Assembly: GCA_029256575.1 (NCBI GenBank) | Contig: JAQSXR010000009.1 | Span: 1 to 64,000, forward strand | DNA: 64,000 nucleotides | Origin: Clostridiales bacterium | Lineage (GTDB): Bacteria > Bacillota > Clostridia > Lachnospirales > JAQSXR01 | Direction: 5' to 3' | Part shown: piece by piece, positions 44,508 through 54,563 of the stretch | How positions within the stretch are numbered: the first letter of the stretch is position 1 | How the letters are laid out: every line of letters starts with the position of its first letter | Position numbers and translations under genes: made by a program | Notes under the pieces: model-generated | The model's input: only the letters and a program-made list of their open reading frames with translations | Databases searched by the model: none | What the model was told of the DNA's origin: nothing

Positions 44508-45245
44508 TTGAAAATAAGAATTTCAAGAATTTTAATATTAAGTTTACTTTTAGTTTTTTCTGGAAATTTAATAAGAATAAATACTTTGGTATTTGGAGAA
44601 GAAAGAGAAATAATTGAAATAACAATAGTTGATAGGTTTACATCGGATGAAGATGTCAAAATTGATAGAAGTATATCACGATATTGGTGGCATTACTCAA
44701 GTGGAAGTGTTCCATATTGGATTATGGGTACAAGTAAGCTGTTTGATAGTGTAGCTACAGGTAGGGTTTGGACAAGAGAAACTGTAAATGATGAATTTAA
44801 TACACTTTTAAATAATGGAAAAGAAACAATTGAGTTTGAAATCCCATTAATAATTAAGGATGCAATAAATAATGGAAAAAAAGTAAAGATTGAAGTTGGT
44901 GTAAATAAAGACTTTTATACTAATACAAATAAAGAATTTAAAGGATCATTAAGTGGAGAATTAACTAAAATAGTAGTTGAAAATTCATGTAGTGTTGTAT
45001 TATCAAATGATAAAACAAAGCTAATCTTTTCTTTTATACCCTTTTATCAGATTGATGAATTTTTAAATTATAATAAAGCATTACAGTATGATGGTGGAAA
45101 AACTACACAATTTGATTATAGTTATCCTTTTATTAGATATGATTTTGGAGAAATGATTTACTCCATGTACTCCTTACCATCCCCAACATCTCTTGGTACA
45201 TCTTTTGGAACCTCAAAAAGACTAGCTAATTTACCAGCAAAATAA
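44508..45245 (+). pseudogene. Secreted protein, N-terminal fragment (frameshifted)
   Basis: Starts at TTG after AGGAGGATG, 23 bases behind the SLH gene. A signal peptide (ISRILILSLLLVFSGNLI) leads to about 210 residues ending TSKRLANLPAK and TAA. In the next frame the sequence continues directly as ITNSKEFLLLYNNEVWQYKYG. Restoring one A in the GCAAAATAAC run would fuse the two into one protein of about 1070 residues. No known domain is recognised in this part. Confidence 0.7.
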
Positions 45246-47725
45246 CAAATAGCAAGGAGTTTTTATTACTTTACAACAATGAGGTTTGGCAATATAAATA
45301 CGGTTCACAAATGAAAATAGGTAACGGAACTATGAATAACGGAGGTGCAGTTGGAATTTTACCATACTTTCCATTTTCAGCACACTTTTATATAGAGGAT
45401 GAAATAATAGAAGATCCGATTGATCCAATAATTCCAGATGTGCCTGAAAGTAGTACAGATTCTGGGGGAGATGATTTTTCCGCCAATAGTATAGGGGTTA
45501 TTAAGGCAGATAATCGTGGTAGTGAAATGTTTGATGTTACAAAGGGAGTCCCTACTGGTGAAAACCTTTATGTCAATGTACTTGCTAAAGAATATTTGTA
45601 TAGTGAAGAATATCTAAAAGTGAGTGGAACGAAGACTTACCCGATAACAGTAGAACGAAGTTATAATTTATTCTGGACTACTAGGGAGAAGAGAGACCTT
45701 CCTAAAACATATTGCTTGGACAAATCAAAGTGTATAAATGGTGAAGTTTGTAAAGGACATGCAAATTACGAGTATTACGATAAACCCCATACGGATACAG
45801 AGAAAGTTACAACAATAGTAAATATAGAAAGAGACTATGAATATTACATAATTTCAAATTTTGAGCTATATAAAATCAAGAACACTCAAATAATGAATGA
45901 TGTCTTATCAGGTGGGAAAATATCGATACCACCCAGTTCCTCATATTGTATACCTACAGTTAATTTAATACATGATGAGAAAGAGAGTGCACATATAGTA
46001 GAACCAGTGTTACCAGTAACTGTAACATTACCGGATATTAGTCTTAATTCTAGTAGTGTATCAAATGCTGATTGGAGTGGGGCCTTGGAAGCTGCAGAAG
46101 CTAAGGTAGCACAAATAAAATGTAAGAGTGATAAATTAGAAGTGAATAGTAAAATAATTCTTTCCGATAAGCAAAATGATAAGAAAGCTGAGAAACCAGA
46201 TAAAATTGCTACATCAAATCAAATTAGCAATAATGTATTATATAAAAATGGTTTAACCATATCAAATAGTATCTCGAATGGGGCTTACGCATCAAGTGGT
46301 GAAATAACTTATGAAAGAGTTGGAAGTAGTGTAAATCCAACGCAAAGCACCATTATAATCAATCCATTTAATATAAATCCAGTCGTTGTTCATACGCCTG
46401 TATATTGCGATATTAACTTGATTACGGATGAAAGTGCGAGAAGTAGGCAATTATCAGATTCAATTAAGACAATAAAAGCAGGAACAACACAGCAAATTCA
46501 GGTAAAATCAACAGGGCAACATAAAAACATAGCAGGTTATGGGGTAAGAGATTACTCAAAATATACACAAAGCAATGAAATAAAGTGCAGTTTTGATTTT
46601 TATATTGGAACGGATAAAAATGGAATATATGTTAACAAAAATAATTGGTATTCAATTGGAAAGCAAAAAGATATAACAATATACATACCGGAGTGGTCAA
46701 CACTAGGAGAACAGACGATTGAACTAAAAACAAAAGCCAATAATAGTAACGGAAATAATAGCGAAACACATGCAAATCTAAACCTTCATAATTCAATTGC
46801 AACCTCTATAATTCATGCATTTCTTGAACCAAAACTATATGACTTTACAGTAAGCTATATAGATGATATTTTCTGGACATCTCATTTTACCAATGGAATC
46901 TACAAAAAAATAGACTTAACAAAAGTTTTTGCCTCAAAAATTTTACCTATTATGCCACATAAGAATTCAAATTTAAAATTCGATATGTACTCAGTCAAGA
47001 GAGGATATAATTTTTATTTTGATCTTAAAACGAATGGTGAATATAAAGGAGAGGCTGCATCGATTCAAATAAAGCCAAGTTTCTATTATGTTGATAGAAA
47101 TGGAAAAAACAGACGAGAAGTTGATATATATTATTTCACAAAAGGAAAATTAATTAATGCAAGCGATACCAACAACGTAAACTTTTATACTGCAATGCTA
47201 GATAGTTGGGTAAGAGGTATTCAAGCAAAGGAAATAAACAATACAATTGCAGCATATAGAAATATCCTCGGATTACAAGGTGGATATATCGCAGATTCTA
47301 TCTTGAAGCAAAGTAAAATACCCATTGGTTCGGCATTTTCAATTAAATTAGAAAACGATTTGCGAAGTTTTGTAGGAAACATAACCTCACTACCCAATAA
47401 TATAGGTCAAACGAAAGGGTTAACGAGTATTTCAAGGTGGTCAGGTCAGTATTTTTTACCTAACAATGCCGTTGCAATTCCAAAGGGTACATCACTTAGA
47501 AATTCATCGACTATAACAGAAAGCTCAAGTATATTCTTGAAAAATGGATATATTATTGTGAACTTTGATATATTTTATGAAAGTAATGGTGTTAATTATA
47601 GGTATTATCCTCAATGGAAAATGGAAGGTTACAATTTAAACCAAGGGTTTGATTTGAATTATGGGGATATAATTTTATACGAAACTGATCATAATGCATC
47701 TGAAGATTATAATATTGGTAAGTAG
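45242..47725 (+). pseudogene. Secreted protein, C-terminal fragment (DUF5704-like)
   Basis: About 827 residues in the frame following the shift. Early parts are Pro/Asp rich (EDPIDPIIPDVPES), then a Cys-containing segment with TYCLDKSKCINGEVCKGH, then beta-rich surface-type modules. The overall look recalls DUF5704 proteins of clostridia, but I hold this lightly. ATG 45311 could start an 804-residue product without a signal peptide and without a good ribosome site. Probably a cell-surface protein acting with the SLH neighbour. Confidence 0.65.
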
Positions 47726-47861
47726 TTTTAAGGCGTTTATAAGAAAAGAAAAACTCAATAGTATAATGGTTGATTATTAATATTGCTTATGATAGTATTT
47801 AACCAAATGAATGTGGAGAGAATCTCTATATATGTTAATGTTAAGTAAAGTAGGTGTTATT

Positions 47862-48311
47862 TTGAGAATTCTTATAGATGCAGATGGATGCCCAGTAGTA
47901 GATAATACGATTAAAATAGCAAAGAAACATAAAATTGAAGTAATAATATTGTGTGATACATCACATGTATTTGAAAGAGAAGGCGCAGAAACAATTATGG
48001 TTTCGAAGGGTGCTGATAGCGTTGATTTTAAATTAGTGAATATGACAAAACAAGGTGATATAGTAATAACGCAAGATTATGGTCTAGCTGCTATGTGCTT
48101 AGCTAAGAAAACCATACCTATCAATCAAAATGGGTTAATATATACGAATGAAAATATTGATATGCTTTTACTTGCAAGGCATAATTCTAAAATGGTTAGA
48201 AAAGCAGGAGGTAGGCTTAGAGGACCAGCAAAGAGAACGAATGAGCAAGATATTGCTTTTGATAAAACACTGAATATGGTAATCGAAAGAATAAAGAATG
48301 AGAGCATTTAG
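47862..48311 (+). CDS. YaiI/YqxD (UPF0178, DUF188) family protein
   Basis: I start at TTG 47862 (TAGGTG upstream), which gives the family N-terminus RILIDADGCPVV; the in-frame upstream start at 47811 adds 17 unconserved residues. The 149-residue product has VITQDYGLAAMCL and the C-terminal RKAGGRLRGPAKRT lines. The fold is PIN-like, with Asp residues that may bind metal, so RNA or DNA cleavage has been suggested for the family. Biological role unknown. Confidence 0.88.
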   Translation: MRILIDADGCPVVDNTIKIAKKHKIEVIILCDTSHVFEREGAETIMVSKGADSVDFKLVNMTKQGDIVITQDYGLAAMCLAKKTIPINQNGLIYTNENIDMLLLARHNSKMVRKAGGRLRGPAKRTNEQDIAFDKTLNMVIERIKNESI

Positions 48312-48340
48312 ATTAATCTAAACAAGTGAGAAGGTGCAAT

Positions 48341-49006
48341 ATGTCTAAAATATTTATAATTGAAGACGATGATATAATTAGGACAGAATTAAATAATTTA
48401 TTAAGCAAATATGGATATGTATGCGAAAGTAGTACTGATTTTGAGCGAGTAATTGATAATGTAATAAGTGCCGCTGCGGATTTAGTATTACTTGACATCA
48501 ATCTTCCGATGTTTGATGGATATTACATCTGCCGTGAAATCAGGCAACGATCGAATGTACCTATTATTATTGTAACGAGTAGAGCAAATGAACTAGATGA
48601 ATTAATGAGTATGAATTTAGGAGCGGATGATTTTATAACAAAGCCGTATAATACTCAGATTTTACTTGCACATATTTCAGCTATTTTAAAACGAACCGTT
48701 AACAATGAAACGATAAATACAATTTCTCACAAAGGAGTAATTTTACATACTACTAAAAGTATTGTGGAATACAATGGACAAACTGCGGAACTAACGAAAA
48801 ATGAATTAAGAATCTTGAGCACATTAATGAACAACAAAGGTAATATAATTTCTCGTGATGATATCATGAATGATCTATGGCAATCAGATGAGTTTATTGA
48901 CGACAACACGTTAACAGTAAATATAAACAGACTTCGGAAAAAACTTGAAAGTATCGATATATTTGATTTTTTAGTAACAAGGCGTGGCCAGGGGTATGTT
49001 GTATGA
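48341..49006 (+). CDS. OmpR-family response regulator (BceR-like)
   Basis: The ATG 48341 follows GAAGGTG. The 221-residue product has a receiver (acidic IIEDDD, Asp in LVLLDINLPMFDG, Lys in FITKPYNT) and a C-terminal winged helix (LTKNELRILSTLM...RGQGYVV). It overlaps the kinase gene by four bases. With the kinase and ABC transporter that follow, it fits a Bce-type module that senses and expels peptide antibiotics. Confidence 0.9.
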   Translation: MSKIFIIEDDDIIRTELNNLLSKYGYVCESSTDFERVIDNVISAAADLVLLDINLPMFDGYYICREIRQRSNVPIIIVTSRANELDELMSMNLGADDFITKPYNTQILLAHISAILKRTVNNETINTISHKGVILHTTKSIVEYNGQTAELTKNELRILSTLMNNKGNIISRDDIMNDLWQSDEFIDDNTLTVNINRLRKKLESIDIFDFLVTRRGQGYVV

Positions 49007-50010
49007 GACTGGGTAGTTTTTTAAAAAACCGAAGCATATTTTTATTAACGCAAGGATTAGTTCTTTCATTTATTATTATTCTACTGGCAGTTGTTGATAT
49101 AGGAATTTATGCAATCATTTATGTATCTTCATTTTTTATAATAACAAATGTTGTTGCTTTTATATTTGAATATATAAGGAAAAATAATTTTTATAAGGGA
49201 GTCTTACAAAATTTAGAAAATCTTGATAAAAAATTTTTGCTTTCCGAAATGGTTGAAGAACCAAACTTTGATGAGGGTATTATTTTATATCAAATTCTAA
49301 AAGAAACGAATAAATCTATGAATGACAATATTGCAAAATACAAAATATCCTCAGAAGAATATCGCGAATACATTGAAACCTGGGTGCATGAAATTAAGAC
49401 ACCGATTGCCTCTACCTTACTAATTATAGAGAATAACAATAATGAGGTTACTAGAAATATTCGAACGGAGATAGATAAATTGGATGCTTTTGTAGAACAG
49501 GCTCTTTTTTATTCAAGAAGTAATAATGTTGAAAAAGATTATGCAATAAGAGGAGTGATTTTAAAAGACCTTGTCAATCAAACGATAAAAGGAAACTCAA
49601 GAAATTTGATAGAATCAAAGGTATTGATTGAACTGCAAAAGTTAGATTATGAAATATTTACTGATTCAAAATGGTTTGAATTCATAGTAAGCCAAATAAT
49701 AACAAACAGTATCAAGTACAAAAAAGATAATCCTAAAATTGTATTTCATGCAATAGAAAATGATAATAATATCGTTTTTTATATAACAGATAATGGTATT
49801 GGAATACCTGAGAATGAATTATCAAAGGTATTTGATAAGGGCTTTACTGGGCAAAATGGTCGTAAGTATGCAAAATCTACTGGAATAGGGCTATATTTAG
49901 CGCAAAAGTTATGCCATAAGCTAGGTTTGTCAATCGGTATTACATCAAAAATTAATGAAGGTACAACAATATTTATTACATTTCCTAGAGGGCATCACAA
50001 TTTAAGATAA
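49003..50010 (+). CDS. Intramembrane-sensing histidine kinase (BceS-like)
   Basis: A 335-residue kinase with two close membrane helices (about 15-35 and 37-58) and almost no external loop, as in BceS kinases that sense through their partner ABC transporter. The phospho-His is in ETWVHEIKTPIA (about 128), with ATPase motifs DNGIGIPENEL and STGIGLYLAQKL. It overlaps the regulator. A repeat array separates it from the transporter genes. Confidence 0.92.
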   Translation: MRLGSFLKNRSIFLLTQGLVLSFIIILLAVVDIGIYAIIYVSSFFIITNVVAFIFEYIRKNNFYKGVLQNLENLDKKFLLSEMVEEPNFDEGIILYQILKETNKSMNDNIAKYKISSEEYREYIETWVHEIKTPIASTLLIIENNNNEVTRNIRTEIDKLDAFVEQALFYSRSNNVEKDYAIRGVILKDLVNQTIKGNSRNLIESKVLIELQKLDYEIFTDSKWFEFIVSQIITNSIKYKKDNPKIVFHAIENDNNIVFYITDNGIGIPENELSKVFDKGFTGQNGRKYAKSTGIGLYLAQKLCHKLGLSIGITSKINEGTTIFITFPRGHHNLR

Positions 50011-50140
50011 TACAATGGGGACGGTTCTTTTTGTATCACAATGATACAAAAAGAACCGTTCACATTGTATCACTATGATACAAAAAGAACCGTCCCCATT
50101 GTATCAAAGTGATACAAAAAGAACCGTCCCCATTGTATCA
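50011..50140 (+). repeat. 34-bp palindromic repeat array (GGGGACGGTTCTTTTTG type)
   Basis: One inverted unit (50011-50038) is followed by three direct units of 34 bases with core TGATACAAAAAGAACCGT and end ATTGTATCA. Each boundary has TTGTATCA and TGATACAA as an inverted repeat, so the block can fold as a long hairpin. Similar AACCGTCCCC elements are scattered in clostridial genomes. The rest of the gap to 50289 has no gene. Confidence 0.85.
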
Positions 50141-50289
50141 TTCGTTTTTGACTTTGTTACATTACAATAATGTAAGGTAAGTGTAAGCAAATATTATGGT
50201 TAATTGTGGGATGGAATGTTAATATATGAATATAAGATGAGCAAATGCGCAATTGCCTCTTAATTTCAAATAAACTTGGAGGATTTATA

Positions 50290-51057
50290 ATGGAAAAGAT
50301 TTTAGATGTAAAAAATATAGAAAAGTATTATGGAAATAAAGGTAATATAACTAAGGCAGTTGATGGAATAAGTTTTTCAGTTGAAAAAGGTGAGTATATT
50401 GGTATTATGGGAGCGTCAGGAAGTGGTAAAACTACACTACTTAATTGTATTTCAACTATTGATACGGTAACAGCGGGTCACATCTATATTGGGGACAAAG
50501 ATATTACTGAACTTAATTCTAAGAAGCTCTCTAAGTTTAGAAGAGAGGAATTAGGTTTTATATTCCAAGATTTTAATTTACTGGATACATTAACAGCATA
50601 CGAAAATATAGCACTCGCATTAACAATGATAAAATCGAATCACAAAGAAATCGAGATAGCAGTACAAGAAATTGCGAAGAAACTTCAGATTGAAGATGTT
50701 TTAGAAAAGTATCCATATCAAATGTCAGGTGGGCAAAAACAACGAGTTGCGAGTGCCAGAGCCATTATTACGAAACCATCACTTGTTTTAGCAGATGAAC
50801 CAACGGGAGCACTCGATTCTAAGTCTGCAAGAATGTTGCTTGAAAGCTTTGAAACTCTTAATAAAGAGATGAAGGCGACTATTTTGATGGTTACTCATGA
50901 TGCATTTACTGCAAGCTATTGTAAGCGAATTCTAGTTATTAAGGATGGTAAATTATTTAATGAGCTTATTAAAGGACAAGATACAAGAAAACAATTCTTT
51001 AATAAAATTATTGAAGTGGTAACTTTACTTGGAGGTGACAATAATAATGTTCTCTAA
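50290..51057 (+). CDS. ABC transporter ATPase (BceA-like)
   Basis: The ATG 50290 follows TTGGAGG. The 255-residue product has Walker A MGASGSGKTTLL, the signature MSGGQKQRVASARA and Walker B LVLADEPTGALD. It belongs to the MacB/BceA-type ATPases. It overlaps the permease gene by 11 bases. Expected role: powering removal of peptide antibiotics from their targets. Confidence 0.93.
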   Translation: MEKILDVKNIEKYYGNKGNITKAVDGISFSVEKGEYIGIMGASGSGKTTLLNCISTIDTVTAGHIYIGDKDITELNSKKLSKFRREELGFIFQDFNLLDTLTAYENIALALTMIKSNHKEIEIAVQEIAKKLQIEDVLEKYPYQMSGGQKQRVASARAIITKPSLVLADEPTGALDSKSARMLLESFETLNKEMKATILMVTHDAFTASYCKRILVIKDGKLFNELIKGQDTRKQFFNKIIEVVTLLGGDNNNVL

Positions 51058-53047
51058 GTTAGCTATAAAAAACGTAGGAAAGTCAATAAGAGATTATACT
51101 ATTTATTTTCTAACTTTGACTTTTGGCGTATGTCTCTTTTATGTATTTAATTCAATTGAAGCTCAGCAGGCAATGATGATTATTAGTAAATCACAGCAAG
51201 AATTATTAAGTGCACTAACAGAAATAATGGGTATTGTTTCAATCTTTATTTCGGTAATACTTGGATTTTTAATTATTTATGCAAATAAATTCCTGATCAA
51301 ACGTAGAAAAAAAGAATTAGGAATATATATGACACTTGGGATGGAAAAAAGTAAGATTTCTAAGATTTTAGTTATTGAAACATTTTTGATTGGAATTATT
51401 TCATTGGCTATTGGTTTAATCATTGGGATATTTCTATCGCAAGGCTTATCGGTAGTAACTGCAAAGATGTTTCGTGCAAACTTAACTCAATTTAAATTTA
51501 TTTTTTCAAGCAACGCTTGCATAAAGTCTATTATTAATTTTGGAATTATATTTGTGCTAGTTATGATTTTTAATACTGTATCAATTTCGAAATTTAAATT
51601 AATTGATTTACTCAATGCAAATAAGAAAAATGAAAACTTAAAACTAAAAAAAGTATGGTTATCGATAGTTCTTTTTATTAGCTCGATTATATGCCTTGCA
51701 GTATCTTATTATTTAATAATTGAAAATGGAATTCTTGCGATAAATATGAATTTCTATTTATCGTTAGCATTAGGAACCCTTGGAACATTCTTGTTTTTTA
51801 TTTCATTATCGGGATTTTTATTAAGAGTGATTCAATTAAACAAAAAAATATATTTAAAGAATTTAAATATGTTCGTTCTAAGGCAAATTAACAGTAAGAT
51901 AAACACAACGTATGTTTCTATGACAATGATATGTATCATGCTTTTGATTACAATTGGAACGCTATCAACGGGTAGAGGACTATCTGATGTACTAACATCA
52001 AACTTAGATGCAACAACACCATTTGACATAACAATAGAAGATAATGTGCTTGAGGATGAAGTGATTTCGAATACTTTATATCAAACCTTAGAGGAAGAGC
52101 ATGTTAAATTAGGGGATATAGCAGCTAATTATTCTGAAATAAACATTTATGATTTAGGCGTTAAATATAATACTATTATTTTAAAAGAGTTACTAGATGA
52201 ACTTCAATTATATGGTAGCGATCCAGGTGAATACAGTGTTCCAATTATGAAACTCTCAGAATTTAATAAAGTATTGGGGCAACTAGGGAAAACACCAATT
52301 GAGTTAAAGGAAAATGAATATTTATTAACTTCAAATTTCGACCAATTAAGTGAAAATTATGAAAAGTTTTTAAAGAGCAACACCAATATTACGATTAAAG
52401 ACAAAACTCTAATCTCATCAACTAAGAAAAAAGCTTCCTATACGATAAATACTTACCCAATGTTTTCAGATTTAGGATCACTAGTTATTCCAGATGAAAT
52501 GTTAATTGGAGAAAAGTCAATTAAGAGAGTCCTTAATATTAATTATTTAGGAAAAGATGAAGAAACAGATAAGATAGTAAGGGAGAGATTAGATAATTTT
52601 GAAGATATAGATTTTAGTTACTACTATTCAAAAATACAAATTCAAGAGCAAAGTATTGGGCTTAGCACTGTGTTATCATATTTAGGAATATATATTGGAT
52701 TAGTATTCTTAATTACCTGTGCAGCAATTCTCGCTTTACAACAACTTTCAGAAGCATCTGATAATCAGGAAAGATATAGATTACTTCGAAAGCTTGGTGC
52801 GGAAGAAAAAATGATAAACAAAGCGTTATTTATGCAAATAATAATTTACTTTATGATGCCATTATTTCTCGCAGTTATCCATTCTGTAGTTGGACTTAAA
52901 GTTGCGAATCAAGTAGTATTACAATTTGGCCAATTGAATATTTTGGTTAACACGATTACGGTGGCAATATTCATAGTGATAATTTATGGGGCATACTTCT
53001 TGGCAACATATTATGGAAGTAAAAGTATTATAAAAGCAAATAAATAG
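51047..53047 (+). CDS. ABC transporter permease (BceB-like)
   Basis: The ATG 51047 follows GGAGGTGAC. The 666-residue FtsX-type permease has about ten membrane helices and a large extracellular domain between helices 7 and 8 (about 325-530), the BceB layout that binds peptide antibiotics. Landmarks are KLAIKNVGKSIRDYTIYF and RRKKELGIYMTLGME. It would also act as the sensor for the kinase upstream. Confidence 0.92.
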   Translation: MFSKLAIKNVGKSIRDYTIYFLTLTFGVCLFYVFNSIEAQQAMMIISKSQQELLSALTEIMGIVSIFISVILGFLIIYANKFLIKRRKKELGIYMTLGMEKSKISKILVIETFLIGIISLAIGLIIGIFLSQGLSVVTAKMFRANLTQFKFIFSSNACIKSIINFGIIFVLVMIFNTVSISKFKLIDLLNANKKNENLKLKKVWLSIVLFISSIICLAVSYYLIIENGILAINMNFYLSLALGTLGTFLFFISLSGFLLRVIQLNKKIYLKNLNMFVLRQINSKINTTYVSMTMICIMLLITIGTLSTGRGLSDVLTSNLDATTPFDITIEDNVLEDEVISNTLYQTLEEEHVKLGDIAANYSEINIYDLGVKYNTIILKELLDELQLYGSDPGEYSVPIMKLSEFNKVLGQLGKTPIELKENEYLLTSNFDQLSENYEKFLKSNTNITIKDKTLISSTKKKASYTINTYPMFSDLGSLVIPDEMLIGEKSIKRVLNINYLGKDEETDKIVRERLDNFEDIDFSYYYSKIQIQEQSIGLSTVLSYLGIYIGLVFLITCAAILALQQLSEASDNQERYRLLRKLGAEEKMINKALFMQIIIYFMMPLFLAVIHSVVGLKVANQVVLQFGQLNILVNTITVAIFIVIIYGAYFLATYYGSKSIIKANK

Positions 53048-53075
53048 GATAGGACGAGTTGGAAAGGAGAAGTAC

Positions 53076-53192
53076 ATGCTAAAGAAGTTTGTTTTTTCAA
53101 TGGGAATTATTTTCTCATTAATAATAGGATTTATCCTGTTAATGTCATTTAATAAGTATATAGAAAGTGATAGGAATAGTTCTGTTAAATAA
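53076..53192 (+). CDS. 38-residue membrane peptide downstream of the permease
   Basis: A small gene with AAAGGAG before its ATG. The product MLKKFVFSMGIIFSLIIGF continues to a hydrophobic end at about 25 and a polar tail YIESDRNSSVK. It is one membrane helix with basic N-terminus. It may be a small accessory subunit or regulator of the transporter. Too short for family assignment. Confidence 0.6.
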   Translation: MLKKFVFSMGIIFSLIIGFILLMSFNKYIESDRNSSVK

Positions 53193-53216
53193 CTAAAAAA
53201 AGTTGGAATTAATAAT

Positions 53217-53289
53217 GAGACCACTAAAAAGTCATCTATTTATTTTGCAAGAATAAGCAAAGTAATAGAGAAGACTTTTTGGTGGTTTC
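53217..53289 (+). terminator. Long hairpin ending the transporter operon
   Basis: GAGACCACTAAAAAGTC pairs with GACTTTTTGGTGGTTTC (two mismatches) around a 39-base loop. A T-rich tract is weak. The remaining gap to 53420 has TATAAT-like words near 53330 that may serve the next gene. Confidence 0.55.
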
Positions 53290-53420
53290 TTAATAATACC
53301 CTCTATTTTTGCGTATAAATTTGTAGTATAATAAACGTTATATAGCTTTCAATTTATTGACATTATGTGTAATGTTTGTTAAAATTTATACTATTAGTAC
53401 TATTATGGGAGGATGTAAGA

Positions 53421-54563
53421 TTGAAAAAATTAATTACTACAATGGCAGTATTTATTGGTGTTTCATCCATGATATTTGCCCCAATATCGAAAAGCAATGC
53501 TGCAATAAACGTAAATTCTATTGTGAGGGTACAACAATACATAAATGATGAACGTGTATTAGAACATATTAATAATATATCTGTAATTGAAAATGCCGGG
53601 AATTTTAATGATTATACGGATTTTGACGATTCCGATTTTGGAGGGAGTAGTAGTAGTAAAAGTTCAGGGGACCTTGGTTGGATACTTTGGATTCTTCATT
53701 TGCTTCCTTTCCCACTTAATGTAATTTTAATAATTGTAGTTTTAATTTTCTTCTTTAAAGCAGGTAAACATGTTAAATCCAACACGAAACAAGGAGGAAC
53801 TGGAACGTCATCCTATCAATCAGCAGGGGGTGCTGGAGTTAAATATGTTTCACCACCTAATATTCAAGTGCCTGATAACACTACAATGATCTCAAATAAG
53901 ATTAAAGAAAAGGATATTAATTTTGATACAACTAAATTCTTAGGGTTTGCTGAAGAAGCGTACTTAAATATTCAGGACGCTTGGACAAATAATGATTGGG
54001 AAAAGATTAGAACGATAGAACACGAAGACCTATATAAGAAACATGAAAGACAATTAAATGAATATAAAAAGAATGGAACAAGAAACGTTCTTGAAAGAAT
54101 TAGTGTAAATCAAACATATTTATATAAATATGTTATCGATAATCAATATGAACATGTATCTGTATTAATTGATGCAACTATGAATGATTACATAATTAAT
54201 ATTAATACGAATCAAATCATAAGAGGTGACTACAACACAAGATGGAGAGGAAGATATATCCTAACTTTTACTAGAAGTAAGGGTTCATTAACTGGAGTAG
54301 TGAAAGATGAATTTGAAACAACTAGTTGTCCAAATTGTGGGGCTCCTATAGAGATTACAAGTGCAGGAAAATGTATGTATTGTGACTTCCTAATAACCTC
54401 CTCAAAACATGATTGGGTTGTTAGTGATTTTGATTGTATTAAGCCGGACTATCAAATTGATAGAAGAGGTATCATTGTGCTTGAAACAAAAGAGGAAGTT
54501 AAAGTAAATAATTTCCCTTTCCCGAACATCTTAGAAAATAAGGAAGAGGATGACAAAAATTAA
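53421..54563 (+). CDS. Secretory membrane protein with TIM44-like domain and zinc ribbon
   Basis: I start at TTG 53421 after GGGAGGATG, which opens a clean signal peptide (KKLITTMAVFIGVSSMIFA). A Gly/Ser-rich stretch and a membrane helix (about 89-112) follow, then a TIM44-like domain (about 165-305, FLGFAEEAYLNIQDAW) and a zinc ribbon (CPNCGAPIEITSAGKCMYC, about 312-330). The 380-residue product overlaps the next gene. Similar arrangement is found in the YdjH-like part of PspA-associated clusters; that link is tentative. Confidence 0.78.
   Translation: MKKLITTMAVFIGVSSMIFAPISKSNAAINVNSIVRVQQYINDERVLEHINNISVIENAGNFNDYTDFDDSDFGGSSSSKSSGDLGWILWILHLLPFPLNVILIIVVLIFFFKAGKHVKSNTKQGGTGTSSYQSAGGAGVKYVSPPNIQVPDNTTMISNKIKEKDINFDTTKFLGFAEEAYLNIQDAWTNNDWEKIRTIEHEDLYKKHERQLNEYKKNGTRNVLERISVNQTYLYKYVIDNQYEHVSVLIDATMNDYIININTNQIIRGDYNTRWRGRYILTFTRSKGSLTGVVKDEFETTSCPNCGAPIEITSAGKCMYCDFLITSSKHDWVVSDFDCIKPDYQIDRRGIIVLETKEEVKVNNFPFPNILENKEEDDKN

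Noticed and set aside
50011-50140. CRISPR array
   Set aside because: Repeats are contiguous with only 3-base variable joints, so there are no spacers, and no cas genes are near.
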